Source: an uncultured Alphaproteobacteria bacterium (GTDB lineage Bacteria > Pseudomonadota > Alphaproteobacteria > HIMB59 > GCA-002718135). Taken from it: a DNA stretch of 56,312 nucleotides. The stretch lies in assembly GCA_902517315.1 (NCBI GenBank), contig CABYBP010000004.1, forward strand, positions 1-56,312, read 5' to 3'. Position numbers and translations under genes: made by a program. Below the pieces are notes generated by a model. The model ran no database searches and was not told where the DNA came from. It saw only the letters and a list, made by a program, of their open reading frames with translations. This document shows positions 34,947 through 44,246 of the stretch, piece by piece. Position 1 is the stretch's first letter. Every line of letters starts with the position of its first letter.

Positions 34947-35960
34947 ATGATTAATTTTATTCAGTTTACTTTTACAAGAGCATTTTTAGCAATTGTAACA
35001 TTACTAATAGTTTGTTTTATAGTTTTTTCTCTGATGGAATTAGTTCCTGGCACATGTGCCGAGAGATACTTAGCCTTTAAGAATACACAAGGCTCACAAA
35101 TAACATATGAAGATATAGAGGCTGAAAAAATTCGTTTAGGTTTAGATAAACCATTTCTTTACAGATATGGAAAATGGATATCTGATATAGTCGTCAATCA
35201 AGATTTTGGTGATAGCTGTATTTTAAGAATGAATATTAATGAACTTCTAAGTGGTAGATTTACTCTTTCTTTAACGATTTGTTTAGTTGCATTAATATTT
35301 TCATATTTAATTGCAATTCCCGTTGGAATCATTTCAGCCACGACAAAATATGCATCTTTAGATAATACTCTTAAATTTGTTAGTTATCTTGGAATAGCAT
35401 TACCAAATTTTTTGGTAGCACTTTGTATAATGCTTTTTATGACAATTTATTACGGAGATACAATGACAGGTTTATTTTCACAAGAATATGAAAATGAATC
35501 TTGGTCATCTGCAAAGTTAATGGATTTTCTAAGCAGGGCATGGTTACCTATTTTCGTATTAGGTTGGAATGCAACTGCTTTTGCACTTCAAACTGTGAGA
35601 GCGCTTATGTTAGATGAAAATGATAAGCTATACGTAATGGCTGCAAGAGCAAGGGGTGTGTCAGGTATGAGTTTACTATGGCGTTACCCAGCTAAGCATT
35701 CACTAGGTCCTGTTATAAATTCAATTGGTTTCGACTTAAATAGAATTTTTAGTGCACTTCCCATAGTTGCCTTAATATTAATTTTAACTGAAGCAGGAGC
35801 ACTCTTAATAGAAGCTTTAGCTAGATCTAATGATCAACAATTAGCAGGTGCAATTATTTTTTTACTTACAGCAACAATAGTTTTTGTTAATTTTATAACA
35901 GATATAATTTTAGCAATTATGGATCCAAGAATAAGAAAAGGGGTTATGGGTGGAGGCTAA
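34947..35960 (+). CDS. ABC transporter permease (OppB/DppB type)
   Basis: A 337-residue inner-membrane permease with about six transmembrane segments. It has the DppB N-terminal signature (FSLMELVPGTCAERYLA), a periplasmic loop before TM2, and the C-terminal EAA-like region YVMAARARGVSGMSLLWRYP at about 230-250. Its 3' end overlaps the next permease gene by 11 bases if the GTG start there is used. It pairs with the 35950 protein. Confidence 0.88.
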   Translation: MINFIQFTFTRAFLAIVTLLIVCFIVFSLMELVPGTCAERYLAFKNTQGSQITYEDIEAEKIRLGLDKPFLYRYGKWISDIVVNQDFGDSCILRMNINELLSGRFTLSLTICLVALIFSYLIAIPVGIISATTKYASLDNTLKFVSYLGIALPNFLVALCIMLFMTIYYGDTMTGLFSQEYENESWSSAKLMDFLSRAWLPIFVLGWNATAFALQTVRALMLDENDKLYVMAARARGVSGMSLLWRYPAKHSLGPVINSIGFDLNRIFSALPIVALILILTEAGALLIEALARSNDQQLAGAIIFLLTATIVFVNFITDIILAIMDPRIRKGVMGGG

Positions 35961-37113
35961 TTTAAGTAAAAAAGAAGCGTACTATACTGCTACTCAAATG
36001 CAGTTAGTTAGAACTCGTTTTTTTGGAAACAAATCTGCGATGATTGCAGGTTCGATTTTACTTTTTATGATAGTATGCAGCCTATTTTCAGACTTCTTAT
36101 CACCTTATGACCCGACTATTAACGGGCGTGACAAAGATTACGAAAATGGTGCTCCTCAAATACCTATGTTTTGGGATGAAAATGGATTTTCACCAAGACC
36201 GTTTCTTCACACATTAACAAAATATAGGGGTGCAGATACAAATTTTAGATGGGTCTATAAAACCGATACTGAAAAAAGAAGATATATTTATTTTTTTGTA
36301 AAAGGTTGGGAATACAAAGTATTTGATTTTAAAATTAATCTTCCAGGAAAGATATTAGATTTTAAAATTCCAGGATTTACATTTCATACTCATTTATTTG
36401 GTGTAGACGAAGGCGGTATTCATATTTTTGGTACTGACAAGGCTGGTAAAGATTTATTTAGTAGAACACTTAGTGCTATATACGTTTCACTTGCAGTAGG
36501 AACTCTTGGCGTATTTATATCATTTGTTTTGTCATTAATTATTGGAGGTATATCCGGATATTACGGCGGTTGGATAGACAGTTTACTTCAAATGTTTACA
36601 GACGCAATTAGAACTGTACCTCCAATACCTTTATTTATGTGTCTTGCAGCATTTGCTCCATTAGAATGGAGTTCAGAACTTCGATTTTTCTTCATTTCTT
36701 GTTTGTTAGGATTGATTTCCTGGCCAACATTGGCAAGAAGAGTAAGAACTCATTTGCTTAGTGAAAGAAGTCAGGAGTATATTTTGGCTGCAAAATTATG
36801 TGGAGCATCTTCAACACATATTATTGCGAGACATTTATTACCAAGCTTCACTAGTTATATAATTGTAGATTTAGTAATTAGTTTTCCATACATGCTGTTA
36901 TCTGAAACTGCTCTTAGTTTTATTGGATTAGGCCTAAGAGAGCCTGTGAATTCTTTAGGTGTACTTTTACAAAATGCAACGAAAGCAGATGTACTTCTCA
37001 ATTATCAATGGTATTTCATTCCTGTTTTTTTTCTAGTAGTTTTAATACTTACTTTTGTCTACGTTGGTGATGGATTAAGGGATGCTGCTGATCCACATAA
37101 GATAAATAAATGA
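35950..37113 (+). CDS. ABC transporter permease (OppC/DppC type) with large periplasmic insertion
   Basis: A 387-residue permease starting with GTG at 35950, supported by AAAAGGGG just upstream; an ATG 16 codons later is the alternative. TM1 (about 27-47) is followed by DPTINGRDKDY and then a roughly 100-residue extra stretch (about 60-160) before HIFGTDKAGKDLFSR, the region that in ordinary DppC follows TM1 more closely. Five transmembrane segments and the EAA loop (YILAAKLCGASSTHIIARHL) follow. The insertion recurs in permeases of long family 5 importers and probably faces the periplasm. Confidence 0.86.
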   Translation: MEANLSKKEAYYTATQMQLVRTRFFGNKSAMIAGSILLFMIVCSLFSDFLSPYDPTINGRDKDYENGAPQIPMFWDENGFSPRPFLHTLTKYRGADTNFRWVYKTDTEKRRYIYFFVKGWEYKVFDFKINLPGKILDFKIPGFTFHTHLFGVDEGGIHIFGTDKAGKDLFSRTLSAIYVSLAVGTLGVFISFVLSLIIGGISGYYGGWIDSLLQMFTDAIRTVPPIPLFMCLAAFAPLEWSSELRFFFISCLLGLISWPTLARRVRTHLLSERSQEYILAAKLCGASSTHIIARHLLPSFTSYIIVDLVISFPYMLLSETALSFIGLGLREPVNSLGVLLQNATKADVLLNYQWYFIPVFFLVVLILTFVYVGDGLRDAADPHKINK

Positions 37114-38090
37114 GTCATTTATTAGAAGTTAAAAATTTAGATGTTAAATTTGATACTGATGAGGGTCGAATAACAGCAGTAGAAAATATATCTCTATCCG
37201 TTGATCAAGGTGAAGTCCTTGGAATTGTTGGTGAGTCAGGATCTGGAAAGTCTGTTACGGCAAAATCAATAATGCAACTAAATCCAGGAAATACGTCATA
37301 TAACGAAGATGCAGAAATAATTTTGGATAATGAAAATGTTCTTAAATTTACTTCTAAACAAGATCTGAAAAAAATTAGAGGTGGTAAAGTATCAATGATT
37401 TTTCAAGAACCTATGGCAAGTTTTGCACCAGCTATAAAAATTGGAGCCCAAATGGTTGAGCAATTATTAATTCATAAAAATATTAATAAAGATGAGGCAA
37501 AATCTATATCTATAAATATGCTCAAAAGAGTAGGGATTGCTGATGCAGAAAAAAGATTTAATCAATATGCATTTGAATTATCTGGAGGAATGAGACAAAG
37601 AGCTATGATAGCAATGGCATTATCAACAATGCCCAAATTATTATTAGCAGATGAACCAACAACAGCATTAGATGTTACGATTCAAGCTCAAGTAATCAAT
37701 TTAATTAAAGATATTATAAAAGAATACCAAATGGGAGTAATTTTTATAACTCATGATTTAGGTGTTATTGCTCAAGTAGCAGATCATGTAGCAGTTATGT
37801 ATTTAGGCAGTGTGGTAGAAAAAGGTTCTGTAAATGAAATTCTTAAAAATCCAAAACATCCATATACTAAAGGATTACTCGAAGCTCTGCCTGATATAAA
37901 TAATTTAGATGAGCCATTAAAACCAATACCAGGTAATATTCCTAGTCCTTTAGATAGACCAACAGGATGTGTGTTTAGAACCAGATGCCCTAATCCATGT
38001 GATAATTGTAGGGAAGGTAAAACTGAAATGGGTTTAATTGAAGTTGAACCAGGACACTGGGTAGATCAATGTTGTATTAATTGTGGTTAG
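37110..38090 (+). CDS. ABC transporter ATP-binding protein (OppD/DppD type) with Cys-rich tail
   Basis: A 326-residue ATPase with Walker A GESGSGKS, signature LSGGMRQRAMIAMAL, and Walker B LLLADEPTTALD. The OppD/DppD C-terminal domain ends in a cysteine-rich tail (GCVFRTRCPNPCDNC onward) with seven cysteines, finishing DQCCINCG. A related four-cysteine site binds an iron-sulfur cluster in some Dpp ATPases (from memory), so metal binding is likely. It overlaps the upstream permease by four bases and is nearly identical in its tail to the next protein. Confidence 0.9.
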   Translation: MSHLLEVKNLDVKFDTDEGRITAVENISLSVDQGEVLGIVGESGSGKSVTAKSIMQLNPGNTSYNEDAEIILDNENVLKFTSKQDLKKIRGGKVSMIFQEPMASFAPAIKIGAQMVEQLLIHKNINKDEAKSISINMLKRVGIADAEKRFNQYAFELSGGMRQRAMIAMALSTMPKLLLADEPTTALDVTIQAQVINLIKDIIKEYQMGVIFITHDLGVIAQVADHVAVMYLGSVVEKGSVNEILKNPKHPYTKGLLEALPDINNLDEPLKPIPGNIPSPLDRPTGCVFRTRCPNPCDNCREGKTEMGLIEVEPGHWVDQCCINCG

Positions 38091-38092
38091 TT

Positions 38093-39085
38093 ATGAATGA
38101 GAACTTAATATCTGTAAATAATGTTTCAGTAAATTTTGATTATCAAGAGAACTTTATCTCTAAAAAACAAAAAATACATGCTGTAAACAATATTAATATA
38201 AAAATTAAAAAAGGATCATTCTTTGGATTAGTTGGTGAATCAGGATCTGGAAAAACAACATTAGGAAGAGCAATACTTGGAGCTAATAAAATTAGTTCTG
38301 GAAATGTTATTTTTCACGATGATGAAAGAGATTATGATTTAACAAATATTAACAAACAAGATTTAAAAGAATATAGAAAAAAAGCACAACTAATTTTTCA
38401 GGATCCTTATGCAGCTTTAAGTCCAAGAATGACAGTAAGAGATATTATTGCTGAGCCTTTAGAAGTAATGAGAATAACTCATTCAAGGCAAGAAACTGAT
38501 GATAGAGTTAGAGATATAGCATCAAAATGTAGGTTAAATTTAGAGCATTTAAGAAGATTTCCCCATGCTTTTTCAGGTGGTCAAAGACAGCGCATCTCTA
38601 TAGCAAGAGCCTTAGTAAGTAATCCTAAATTTATTGTTGCAGATGAAAGTGTAGCTGCTTTAGATGTATCTATACAAGCAGATATATTAAATCTTTTAAA
38701 ACAACTGCAAAATGAACTTAATCTTACCTATTTATTTATAAGTCATGACTTAAGTGTAGTTGCTCACGTCTGTGATATAGTTGCTGTAATGTATTTAGGA
38801 CATATAGTTGAGATGGCTCCATCAAGAAAATTATTTAAAAATCCTAAACATTCATACACAAAAGCATTACTTTCATCTATCCCATCTATAGATCCAGAAA
38901 ATAAATCTAGAGCGATAGAACTAAAAGGTGAGATACCAAGTGCACTAAATCCACCTTCAGGTTGTGTCTTTAGAACAAGATGTCCTAATCCATGTGATAA
39001 TTGTAGAAATGGTAATACTGAAATGGGCTTAATAGAGGTTGAGCCAGGACACTGGGTTGATCAATGTTGTGTAAATTGTAACTAA
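38093..39085 (+). CDS. ABC transporter ATP-binding protein (OppF/DppF type) with Cys-rich tail
   Basis: A 330-residue ATPase. Walker A GESGSGKTT, signature FSGGQRQRISIARAL and Walker B FIVADESVAALD are intact; the serine in ADES replaces the usual proline but the catalytic glutamate is kept. The ATG at 38093 (MNENLISVNNVS) is preferred to a TTG four codons upstream that lies inside the previous gene. The last 41 residues match the OppD-type partner at 37 positions by my count, including all seven cysteines, although the rest of the two proteins is only ordinarily similar. Confidence 0.9.
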   Translation: MNENLISVNNVSVNFDYQENFISKKQKIHAVNNINIKIKKGSFFGLVGESGSGKTTLGRAILGANKISSGNVIFHDDERDYDLTNINKQDLKEYRKKAQLIFQDPYAALSPRMTVRDIIAEPLEVMRITHSRQETDDRVRDIASKCRLNLEHLRRFPHAFSGGQRQRISIARALVSNPKFIVADESVAALDVSIQADILNLLKQLQNELNLTYLFISHDLSVVAHVCDIVAVMYLGHIVEMAPSRKLFKNPKHSYTKALLSSIPSIDPENKSRAIELKGEIPSALNPPSGCVFRTRCPNPCDNCRNGNTEMGLIEVEPGHWVDQCCVNCN

Positions 39086-39097
39086 TTAATTTTTATT

Positions 39098-40087
39098 ATG
39101 AAAAATATAGCATTTATTGGAACTTCTCATATTCATACACCAAATTTTATTTCAAAGGTAATTTCAAACAATAAAATTAATTGCATAGGTGTTTGGGATA
39201 AAGATAAGAACAGGTCAAAAAGTGATTCTGAAAAACTAAAATGTAAGAATTATGATAACTATATTGATTTATTGAAAGAACCTAATTTAGATGGTGTTAT
39301 TGTATGTTCAGAAACTAATTTGCACTACGAATTAGTTAAAAAGATTACCGAGAATAAAAAACACTGTTTTATTGAAAAACCTTTGGGAGTAGGAAAAAAA
39401 GATTCCTTTGAAATGGCAAATTTAATTGAGTCATCAAAAATTATTTTCCAAACTGGTTATTTCATGAGAAGCAATCCTGTTTACATAAAACTTAAAGAAT
39501 TTATTAACGTTAATTATTTTGGTGATATTTCAAGAATTCGACTCGTTAATTGTCACGATGGTATTATGAGAGATATTTTCAAAAACTATCAATGGATGAC
39601 AGATCCTAAGGTTTCGGGAGTTGGAGCTTTTGGTGACTTAGGAACACATGTTTTAGATCTTCTTTTGTGGTTTTTTTCTGATGTTGAGTCAGTAAGTGCA
39701 ACCTTCACAAAAGTATATAGTCAATACCCAGGTTGTGAAGAGAGTGGAGAAGCATTAATAAAATTTAAAAGTGGATTGATAGCTAGTATTGCAGCGGGAT
39801 GGATAGATATAGCGCAGCCATATACTATTTTTGTAAGTGGAACAAAAGCTCACGCAAGAACAACGAATGAGAAATTAATTATAAACGAAAATAAAGATGG
39901 TAAAAAAATAGAAAGAATAGAAGAAAATTTACCAGAAACATTACCTCATGCATTTGATTTGTTTCTTAATTCATTAATTGATACCAATACCAAAAACTTA
40001 GTAACTCCCTCAGAAGCAGCATTGAGAAGTAGTATAATGGAATCAATTTACCAATCAGAAAAAGAAAAAAAATGGATAAATATTTAA
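39098..40087 (+). CDS. Gfo/Idh/MocA-family oxidoreductase
   Basis: A 329-residue NAD(P)-dependent protein. The N-terminal Rossmann domain (MKNIAFIGTSHIHTPNFI) leads to the family EKP motif in CFIEKPLGVGKKDSF near residue 93, and the C-terminal alpha/beta domain has GAFGDLGTHVLDLLLWF, with the active-site D and H spacing of the family. Members oxidise, epimerise or hydrolyse sugars and inositols through a keto intermediate. It is the first enzyme gene after the Opp-type importer, so it probably acts on the imported compound. Substrate unknown. Confidence 0.85.
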   Translation: MKNIAFIGTSHIHTPNFISKVISNNKINCIGVWDKDKNRSKSDSEKLKCKNYDNYIDLLKEPNLDGVIVCSETNLHYELVKKITENKKHCFIEKPLGVGKKDSFEMANLIESSKIIFQTGYFMRSNPVYIKLKEFINVNYFGDISRIRLVNCHDGIMRDIFKNYQWMTDPKVSGVGAFGDLGTHVLDLLLWFFSDVESVSATFTKVYSQYPGCEESGEALIKFKSGLIASIAAGWIDIAQPYTIFVSGTKAHARTTNEKLIINENKDGKKIERIEENLPETLPHAFDLFLNSLIDTNTKNLVTPSEAALRSSIMESIYQSEKEKKWINI

Positions 40088-40102
40088 ATAAAAAATATAA
40101 AT

Positions 40103-41161
40103 ATGAGTAAAATAAAAGTTGGCATTATTGGCGTAGGGGGTATTGCAAAGCTACATGTACCTGGTTGGCACTTGTCTGAACATGCAGAATTAATAGCAGG
40201 CTCTGACATAAACAAATCAATACTTGAAGATTGGGGTAATAAAAATCAAATAAAAAAATTATATCTTAATCCCTTAGACATGATTAATGATCCAAATATA
40301 GATGTGATAGATATTTGTGCGCCTAATAACTATCATTGTGACTTAGCAATTAAAGCAATGCAAGCAGGCAAAGATGTTTTATGTGAAAAACCCTTAGCTC
40401 CTAATGCCTCACAAATAAAAAAAATGATTGAAGTAAGAGATCAAACGAAGAAAAAATTAATGTGTGCTCAACACTTTAGATTCAGAAAAGATTCTCAATT
40501 AATAAAAGATCAATCCACATCAATTGGTTCGATATATCATGCACGTTCTTGGATGCTTAGAAGAAATTATTTACCAGTCTCACTTGGTTTTTTAAAAAAA
40601 GAAAATTCAGGAGGGGGACCGTGTATTGATATAGGGGTGCATGTTTTAGATTTAACTCTCTGGTTTATGAACAACCCTGAACCACTTTCCGTGACGGGTG
40701 TGTCAAAAACAGAATTAGCAAAGCAGCCAACTTCTTTTAGTTATAATGGAGAGTACGATAAGGAAGCAATGAACGTTGAAGATTTTGCAGCTGCGTTTGT
40801 TAGGTTTAAAAATGGTGCAACCCTAATGCTCGAAGTATCATGGATGCTCCATCATAAACTACCAGAAGATAAAATAGAAGATATGCAGGTATGGTTATAC
40901 GGAAGAGAAGCTGGTTTGCATTGGCCTAATTGTGAGATTATAAAAAATGATATCAATTCTCAAACTCACATAACTAAAAAAATTGAAGGCAATTTAAAAG
41001 ACACTATCGAACCTCATGCGAAAGAATGTATCGAGTTTGCAGAGTTTGTTGCAAAGGATAAACCAGTTACTATTCCTGCTGAACACTCTCTACAAGTAAT
41101 GAAAATCTTAGATGGAATTTATAAAAGTCAAGAAGTAGGAAAAGAAATTATTTTAGAATAG
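40103..41161 (+). CDS. Gfo/Idh/MocA-family oxidoreductase
   Basis: A 352-residue relative of the preceding protein, but clearly a different subfamily. It has KVGIIGVGGIAKLHVPGW at the N-terminus, EKP in LCEKPLAPNAS near 98, and GGGPCIDIGVHVLDLTLWF in the C-terminal domain. The segment NVEDFAAAFVRFKNGATLML is typical of sugar dehydrogenases in this family. Two such enzymes in tandem often oxidise and later reduce the same sugar ring around a lyase or hydrolase step. That is inference. Gaps of 15 and 10 bases place it in the same operon. Confidence 0.85.
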   Translation: MSKIKVGIIGVGGIAKLHVPGWHLSEHAELIAGSDINKSILEDWGNKNQIKKLYLNPLDMINDPNIDVIDICAPNNYHCDLAIKAMQAGKDVLCEKPLAPNASQIKKMIEVRDQTKKKLMCAQHFRFRKDSQLIKDQSTSIGSIYHARSWMLRRNYLPVSLGFLKKENSGGGPCIDIGVHVLDLTLWFMNNPEPLSVTGVSKTELAKQPTSFSYNGEYDKEAMNVEDFAAAFVRFKNGATLMLEVSWMLHHKLPEDKIEDMQVWLYGREAGLHWPNCEIIKNDINSQTHITKKIEGNLKDTIEPHAKECIEFAEFVAKDKPVTIPAEHSLQVMKILDGIYKSQEVGKEIILE

Positions 41162-41171
41162 ATTATGATTA

Positions 41172-42071
41172 ATGAAAAATAATTTATTTTTAGCTGTTAT
41201 TCTATCACTTTCAGGTTTGTTCTTATTGGATTGTATGGGGATTGCGATAAAGTTTTTACGAAACGAATATCCAGCAGCTCAACTTTCTGTTTTTAGAAAT
41301 TTATTTGGAATGATCCCATGCGTTATTGCTTTATATTTTTCATATGATTGGCATCGTAATGGTAGAAAAATAAAAATAAAGCAATGGAAGTTAGGATTAT
41401 TCCGTGGAGTATTTGTAGCATTGGCTCAATTGTGCCTCTATACTTCTTATGCTTATCTCCCTTTTGCTTTAGTGGCGACAATGGAATACACTGGACCCAT
41501 GATGGTTACTCTTCTTGCCATTCCAATATTAGGAGAAAAATTTGGCTGGTATAAAATGAGTGCAGTTATTTCTGGATTTGCAGGTATTGTTTTAATTATG
41601 CAACCTTGGTCATCTGATTTTAATTATATGTTATTACTCCCTATACTTGCTGCACTTGGTTATTCTTTAGCTAGAACAACATCTTTAAGCTTTGAAGACA
41701 GCGTTCCATCACCACTTATTAATTTATATGGTCAGACTGGAACAATAGCAGTTGCTTGCTTGCTAGTATTAATTTTTGGTATGTGGGAGAATTTTAAAAA
41801 TTTAAATGATTTTTTAATTGTTTGTGTGATGGGATTAGCAGGAGGATCAGGAACTTTATTATTAATTTATGGTGCAAGAAGAGCAGAACTTAGTAAAATT
41901 ATGCCATTTGATTATATAGAAATATTTTTTGCCCTTATTTTAGGTTGGGTATTTTTTGCAGAATGGCCAGTAGACCAGCTATTTCCAGGAGCTTTTTTCA
42001 TAGTTTTAGGAGGATTAATCATTTATCTTCAGCAAAGAAAAAATAATTTTCAACGATTAAGGAAAGTATAA
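41172..42071 (+). CDS. EamA/DMT-family transporter
   Basis: A 299-residue membrane protein with about ten transmembrane segments as two EamA repeats (about 8-140 and 150-290). It has LRNEYPAAQLSVFRNLFGM and EYTGPMMVTLLAIPILGEKF, both usual in the family. It is embedded in the importer-mutarotase-ComDE run and overlaps the next gene by one base (TAATG). It may export a product such as a sulfonate or sulfur compound, but nothing in the sequence shows direction or substrate. It is not closely similar to the DMT protein at 25709. Confidence 0.83.
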   Translation: MKNNLFLAVILSLSGLFLLDCMGIAIKFLRNEYPAAQLSVFRNLFGMIPCVIALYFSYDWHRNGRKIKIKQWKLGLFRGVFVALAQLCLYTSYAYLPFALVATMEYTGPMMVTLLAIPILGEKFGWYKMSAVISGFAGIVLIMQPWSSDFNYMLLLPILAALGYSLARTTSLSFEDSVPSPLINLYGQTGTIAVACLLVLIFGMWENFKNLNDFLIVCVMGLAGGSGTLLLIYGARRAELSKIMPFDYIEIFFALILGWVFFAEWPVDQLFPGAFFIVLGGLIIYLQQRKNNFQRLRKV

Positions 42072-43123
42072 TGAAATATAATATTACTAAACTTCAAAAC
42101 GAAAAAGGTTTGGATATTGATATAATCAAAATTACTAATTCAAATAATTATAGTTTTAGTTTTTATACATTTGGCGGCTATATGTCAGAGGCATGTATAC
42201 CTTCTTCTTCAAATCCTTCTGAAGTAGAAGATGTTTTATTAGGTTATGGAAATTTAGATGATTGTCTAGAAGCAGATGGATATTTCAATTCAATAATTGG
42301 AAGAGTCTGTAATCGAATAGGAAAAAGTAAATTTACACTTAACGGTGAAGAATACGAATTATATTCTAATACTTCTCCTGATCACCTTCATGGAGGTAAA
42401 GAAGGGTTTAATAAAAAAATATGGAAAATAGAAGACATTAATAAATCTGAAAAAAGTATAAAAGTAACACTTAATTATCATTCTAAGCATTTAGAAGAGA
42501 ACTATCCTGGTAATTTAGATTGCACAACGACTTATGAACTTAATAATAATAATGAAATAATTATTTCTTTTAATGCAATCACTGATCAAGATACTATTAT
42601 TAACATGACAAATCATAATTATTGGAATTTTCATGGCCATAAAAATAATTATAAAGATATTACTAATCATATTGTCAAAATATCATCAGATCACATTTGT
42701 GAAACTGATGAAGGGTCAATTCCTACTGGAAAATTATTAGATGTATCAAATACTAAATTTGATCTAAATAATGATTTTGAAATTAATCAATCATTTTTAG
42801 TAAATGGAGGTATAGATCATAATTATGTACTTAAAGGTCATTCAATTGATAAGGTTGTAGCCTATATTTATAGTAAAATTACTGGCATGGGGGTTGAATA
42901 TTCTACTGATCAACCTGGAATACAATTCTATACAGGAAATATGATGAAAGAGTCTTATAATGGTAAGCATAATAGAAATTATGGATTGCAATATGGAATG
43001 TGTTTAGAAACACAAATTTTTCCTGATGCTATTAATCAACCAGATTTTCCTTCAACTATTTTGAAAAAAGGTGAAACATATTCTTCAAATACTAAAATAA
43101 AATTAAGAAATGACTTTATTTAA
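42071..43123 (+). CDS. Aldose 1-epimerase family protein (GalM-like mutarotase)
   Basis: A 350-residue GalM-family enzyme that interconverts alpha and beta anomers of an aldose. Typical blocks are RVCNRIGKSKFTLNGEEY, DHLHGGKEGFNKKIW (first active-site histidine), MTNHNYWNF (second histidine) and the catalytic glutamate in CLETQIFPDAIN. No signal peptide. Its operon partners are ComDE, a YihV-like kinase and a sulfolactate dehydrogenase. In the E. coli sulfoquinovose operon the same family supplies the sulfoquinovose mutarotase YihR, so a sulfosugar substrate is a reasonable inference. Ordinary galactose or glucose mutarotation is the default alternative. Confidence 0.85.
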   Translation: MKYNITKLQNEKGLDIDIIKITNSNNYSFSFYTFGGYMSEACIPSSSNPSEVEDVLLGYGNLDDCLEADGYFNSIIGRVCNRIGKSKFTLNGEEYELYSNTSPDHLHGGKEGFNKKIWKIEDINKSEKSIKVTLNYHSKHLEENYPGNLDCTTTYELNNNNEIIISFNAITDQDTIINMTNHNYWNFHGHKNNYKDITNHIVKISSDHICETDEGSIPTGKLLDVSNTKFDLNNDFEINQSFLVNGGIDHNYVLKGHSIDKVVAYIYSKITGMGVEYSTDQPGIQFYTGNMMKESYNGKHNRNYGLQYGMCLETQIFPDAINQPDFPSTILKKGETYSSNTKIKLRNDFI

Positions 43124-43171
43124 ATAAATTTATTGTTTTGTCTTTTTTATACATATAGACATCAAAAAAAA

Positions 43172-43669
43172 ATGAAAATCAGTAAAAAAATAATAGCAAA
43201 TTTAAAAGAAGGTGGCGTAGATTTTTATTTAAGTGTGCCGTGTAAGTTACTAGCTAACATGATTGATATTCTAGAAAAAGATAAAGATGTATATTACTCT
43301 TCCGTCCCACGTGAGGAAGAAGGTATGGGAATCTGTGCTGGTGCTTATTTAGGAAATAAATTTCCCTGTATAATGATGCAGAATACTGGAATTGGAAATT
43401 CAGTTAATGCAATAGTTTCATTATTACAATTATATCAGATGCCAGTTGTTTTTCTTGTTAGTTATAGGGGCACTCCAGGAGAACCCGTGGGTGCACAAGG
43501 TGGAATGGCTAAAATAACTGAAGATATTTTGCAAACATTAAGGATACCAATGCTGCATTGCTCATCAGAAAATGATTTAGAGAAAATTTCAACATTTAGT
43601 AAGCATGCTAAAGTTATTGAATCACCTGTTGCTATTTTATGTGATTTCAATCTAATGAAGGAAGATTAA
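43172..43669 (+). CDS. comD: Sulfopyruvate decarboxylase subunit alpha
   Basis: A 165-residue protein from the ATG at 43172; a TTG at 43133 would add 13 unlikely residues. It is the pyrimidine-binding half of a split thiamine-diphosphate decarboxylase: SVPCKLLANMID, SSVPREEEGMGICAGAYLG with the cofactor-activating glutamate, and MQNTGIGNSVNAI. Two separate small subunits are characteristic of ComDE, whereas phosphonopyruvate decarboxylase is normally one chain. With comE one base overlapping, it should convert sulfopyruvate to sulfoacetaldehyde and CO2, feeding Xsc. The sulfolactate dehydrogenase three genes on supplies sulfopyruvate. Confidence 0.82.
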   Translation: MKISKKIIANLKEGGVDFYLSVPCKLLANMIDILEKDKDVYYSSVPREEEGMGICAGAYLGNKFPCIMMQNTGIGNSVNAIVSLLQLYQMPVVFLVSYRGTPGEPVGAQGGMAKITEDILQTLRIPMLHCSSENDLEKISTFSKHAKVIESPVAILCDFNLMKED

Positions 43670-44238
43670 TGAATCGATTTGAACTACTAAATAAGTTACA
43701 AAATATCTTTAAAGATAATTTAGTTATTTGTAATATTGGTCTACCATCTCAAGAATTATATAAAATTAATGATCAACCAAGTTTTTTCTATATGTTAGGA
43801 AGTATGGGTTTATCTTCATCAATAGGCTTAGGCCTTTCATTATCTCAGAACAAACATGTAATTAGTATAGATGGCGATGGATCAGTTTTAATGAATATGA
43901 ATACTTTAGCAACAATAGGTAATAGAGCACCATCAAACTACACTTTATTAATAATTGATAATGGCTCTTATGGATCAACAGGAGACCAAAGAACATTTAC
44001 TGATGAAGATACTTCCTTAAAAGCAGTAGCTATCGGTGCTGGCTGCAAAAATGTAGTTGAGTGTTCTGGTGAGGAAACAGCTAATGAATTATCAAAGGCC
44101 ATTGATGATCAAGATCATTCTTATGTAATAATTTCAAAGATCAATTCTGGGAATGTTAAAATTGATCCAATTCCACTCAATCCCATAACCATAAGAGATA
44201 GGTTTAGAAAGTTTATTGGTATTGTTAAATACCTTTAG
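43669..44238 (+). CDS. comE: Sulfopyruvate decarboxylase subunit beta
   Basis: A 189-residue thiamine-diphosphate-binding half. It opens MNRFELLNKLQNIFKDNLVI and contains FYMLGSMGLSSSIGLGLSLS and the diphosphate-binding motif GDGSVLMNMNTLATIGNRAP, followed by LLIIDNGSYGSTGDQRTF, which closely matches ComE and the related phosphonopyruvate decarboxylase. It overlaps comD by one base (TAATG), and together they form the active enzyme. The kinase gene follows after eight bases. Phosphonopyruvate as substrate is the alternative, but no phosphonate genes such as PEP mutase are present. Confidence 0.82.
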   Translation: MNRFELLNKLQNIFKDNLVICNIGLPSQELYKINDQPSFFYMLGSMGLSSSIGLGLSLSQNKHVISIDGDGSVLMNMNTLATIGNRAPSNYTLLIIDNGSYGSTGDQRTFTDEDTSLKAVAIGAGCKNVVECSGEETANELSKAIDDQDHSYVIISKINSGNVKIDPIPLNPITIRDRFRKFIGIVKYL

Positions 44239-44246
44239 TAAAATTT

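Noticed and set aside
43172..44238. Phosphonopyruvate decarboxylase
   Set aside because: It is split into two subunits and no PEP mutase or other phosphonate gene is adjacent, while a sulfolactate dehydrogenase is; kept only as an alternative.
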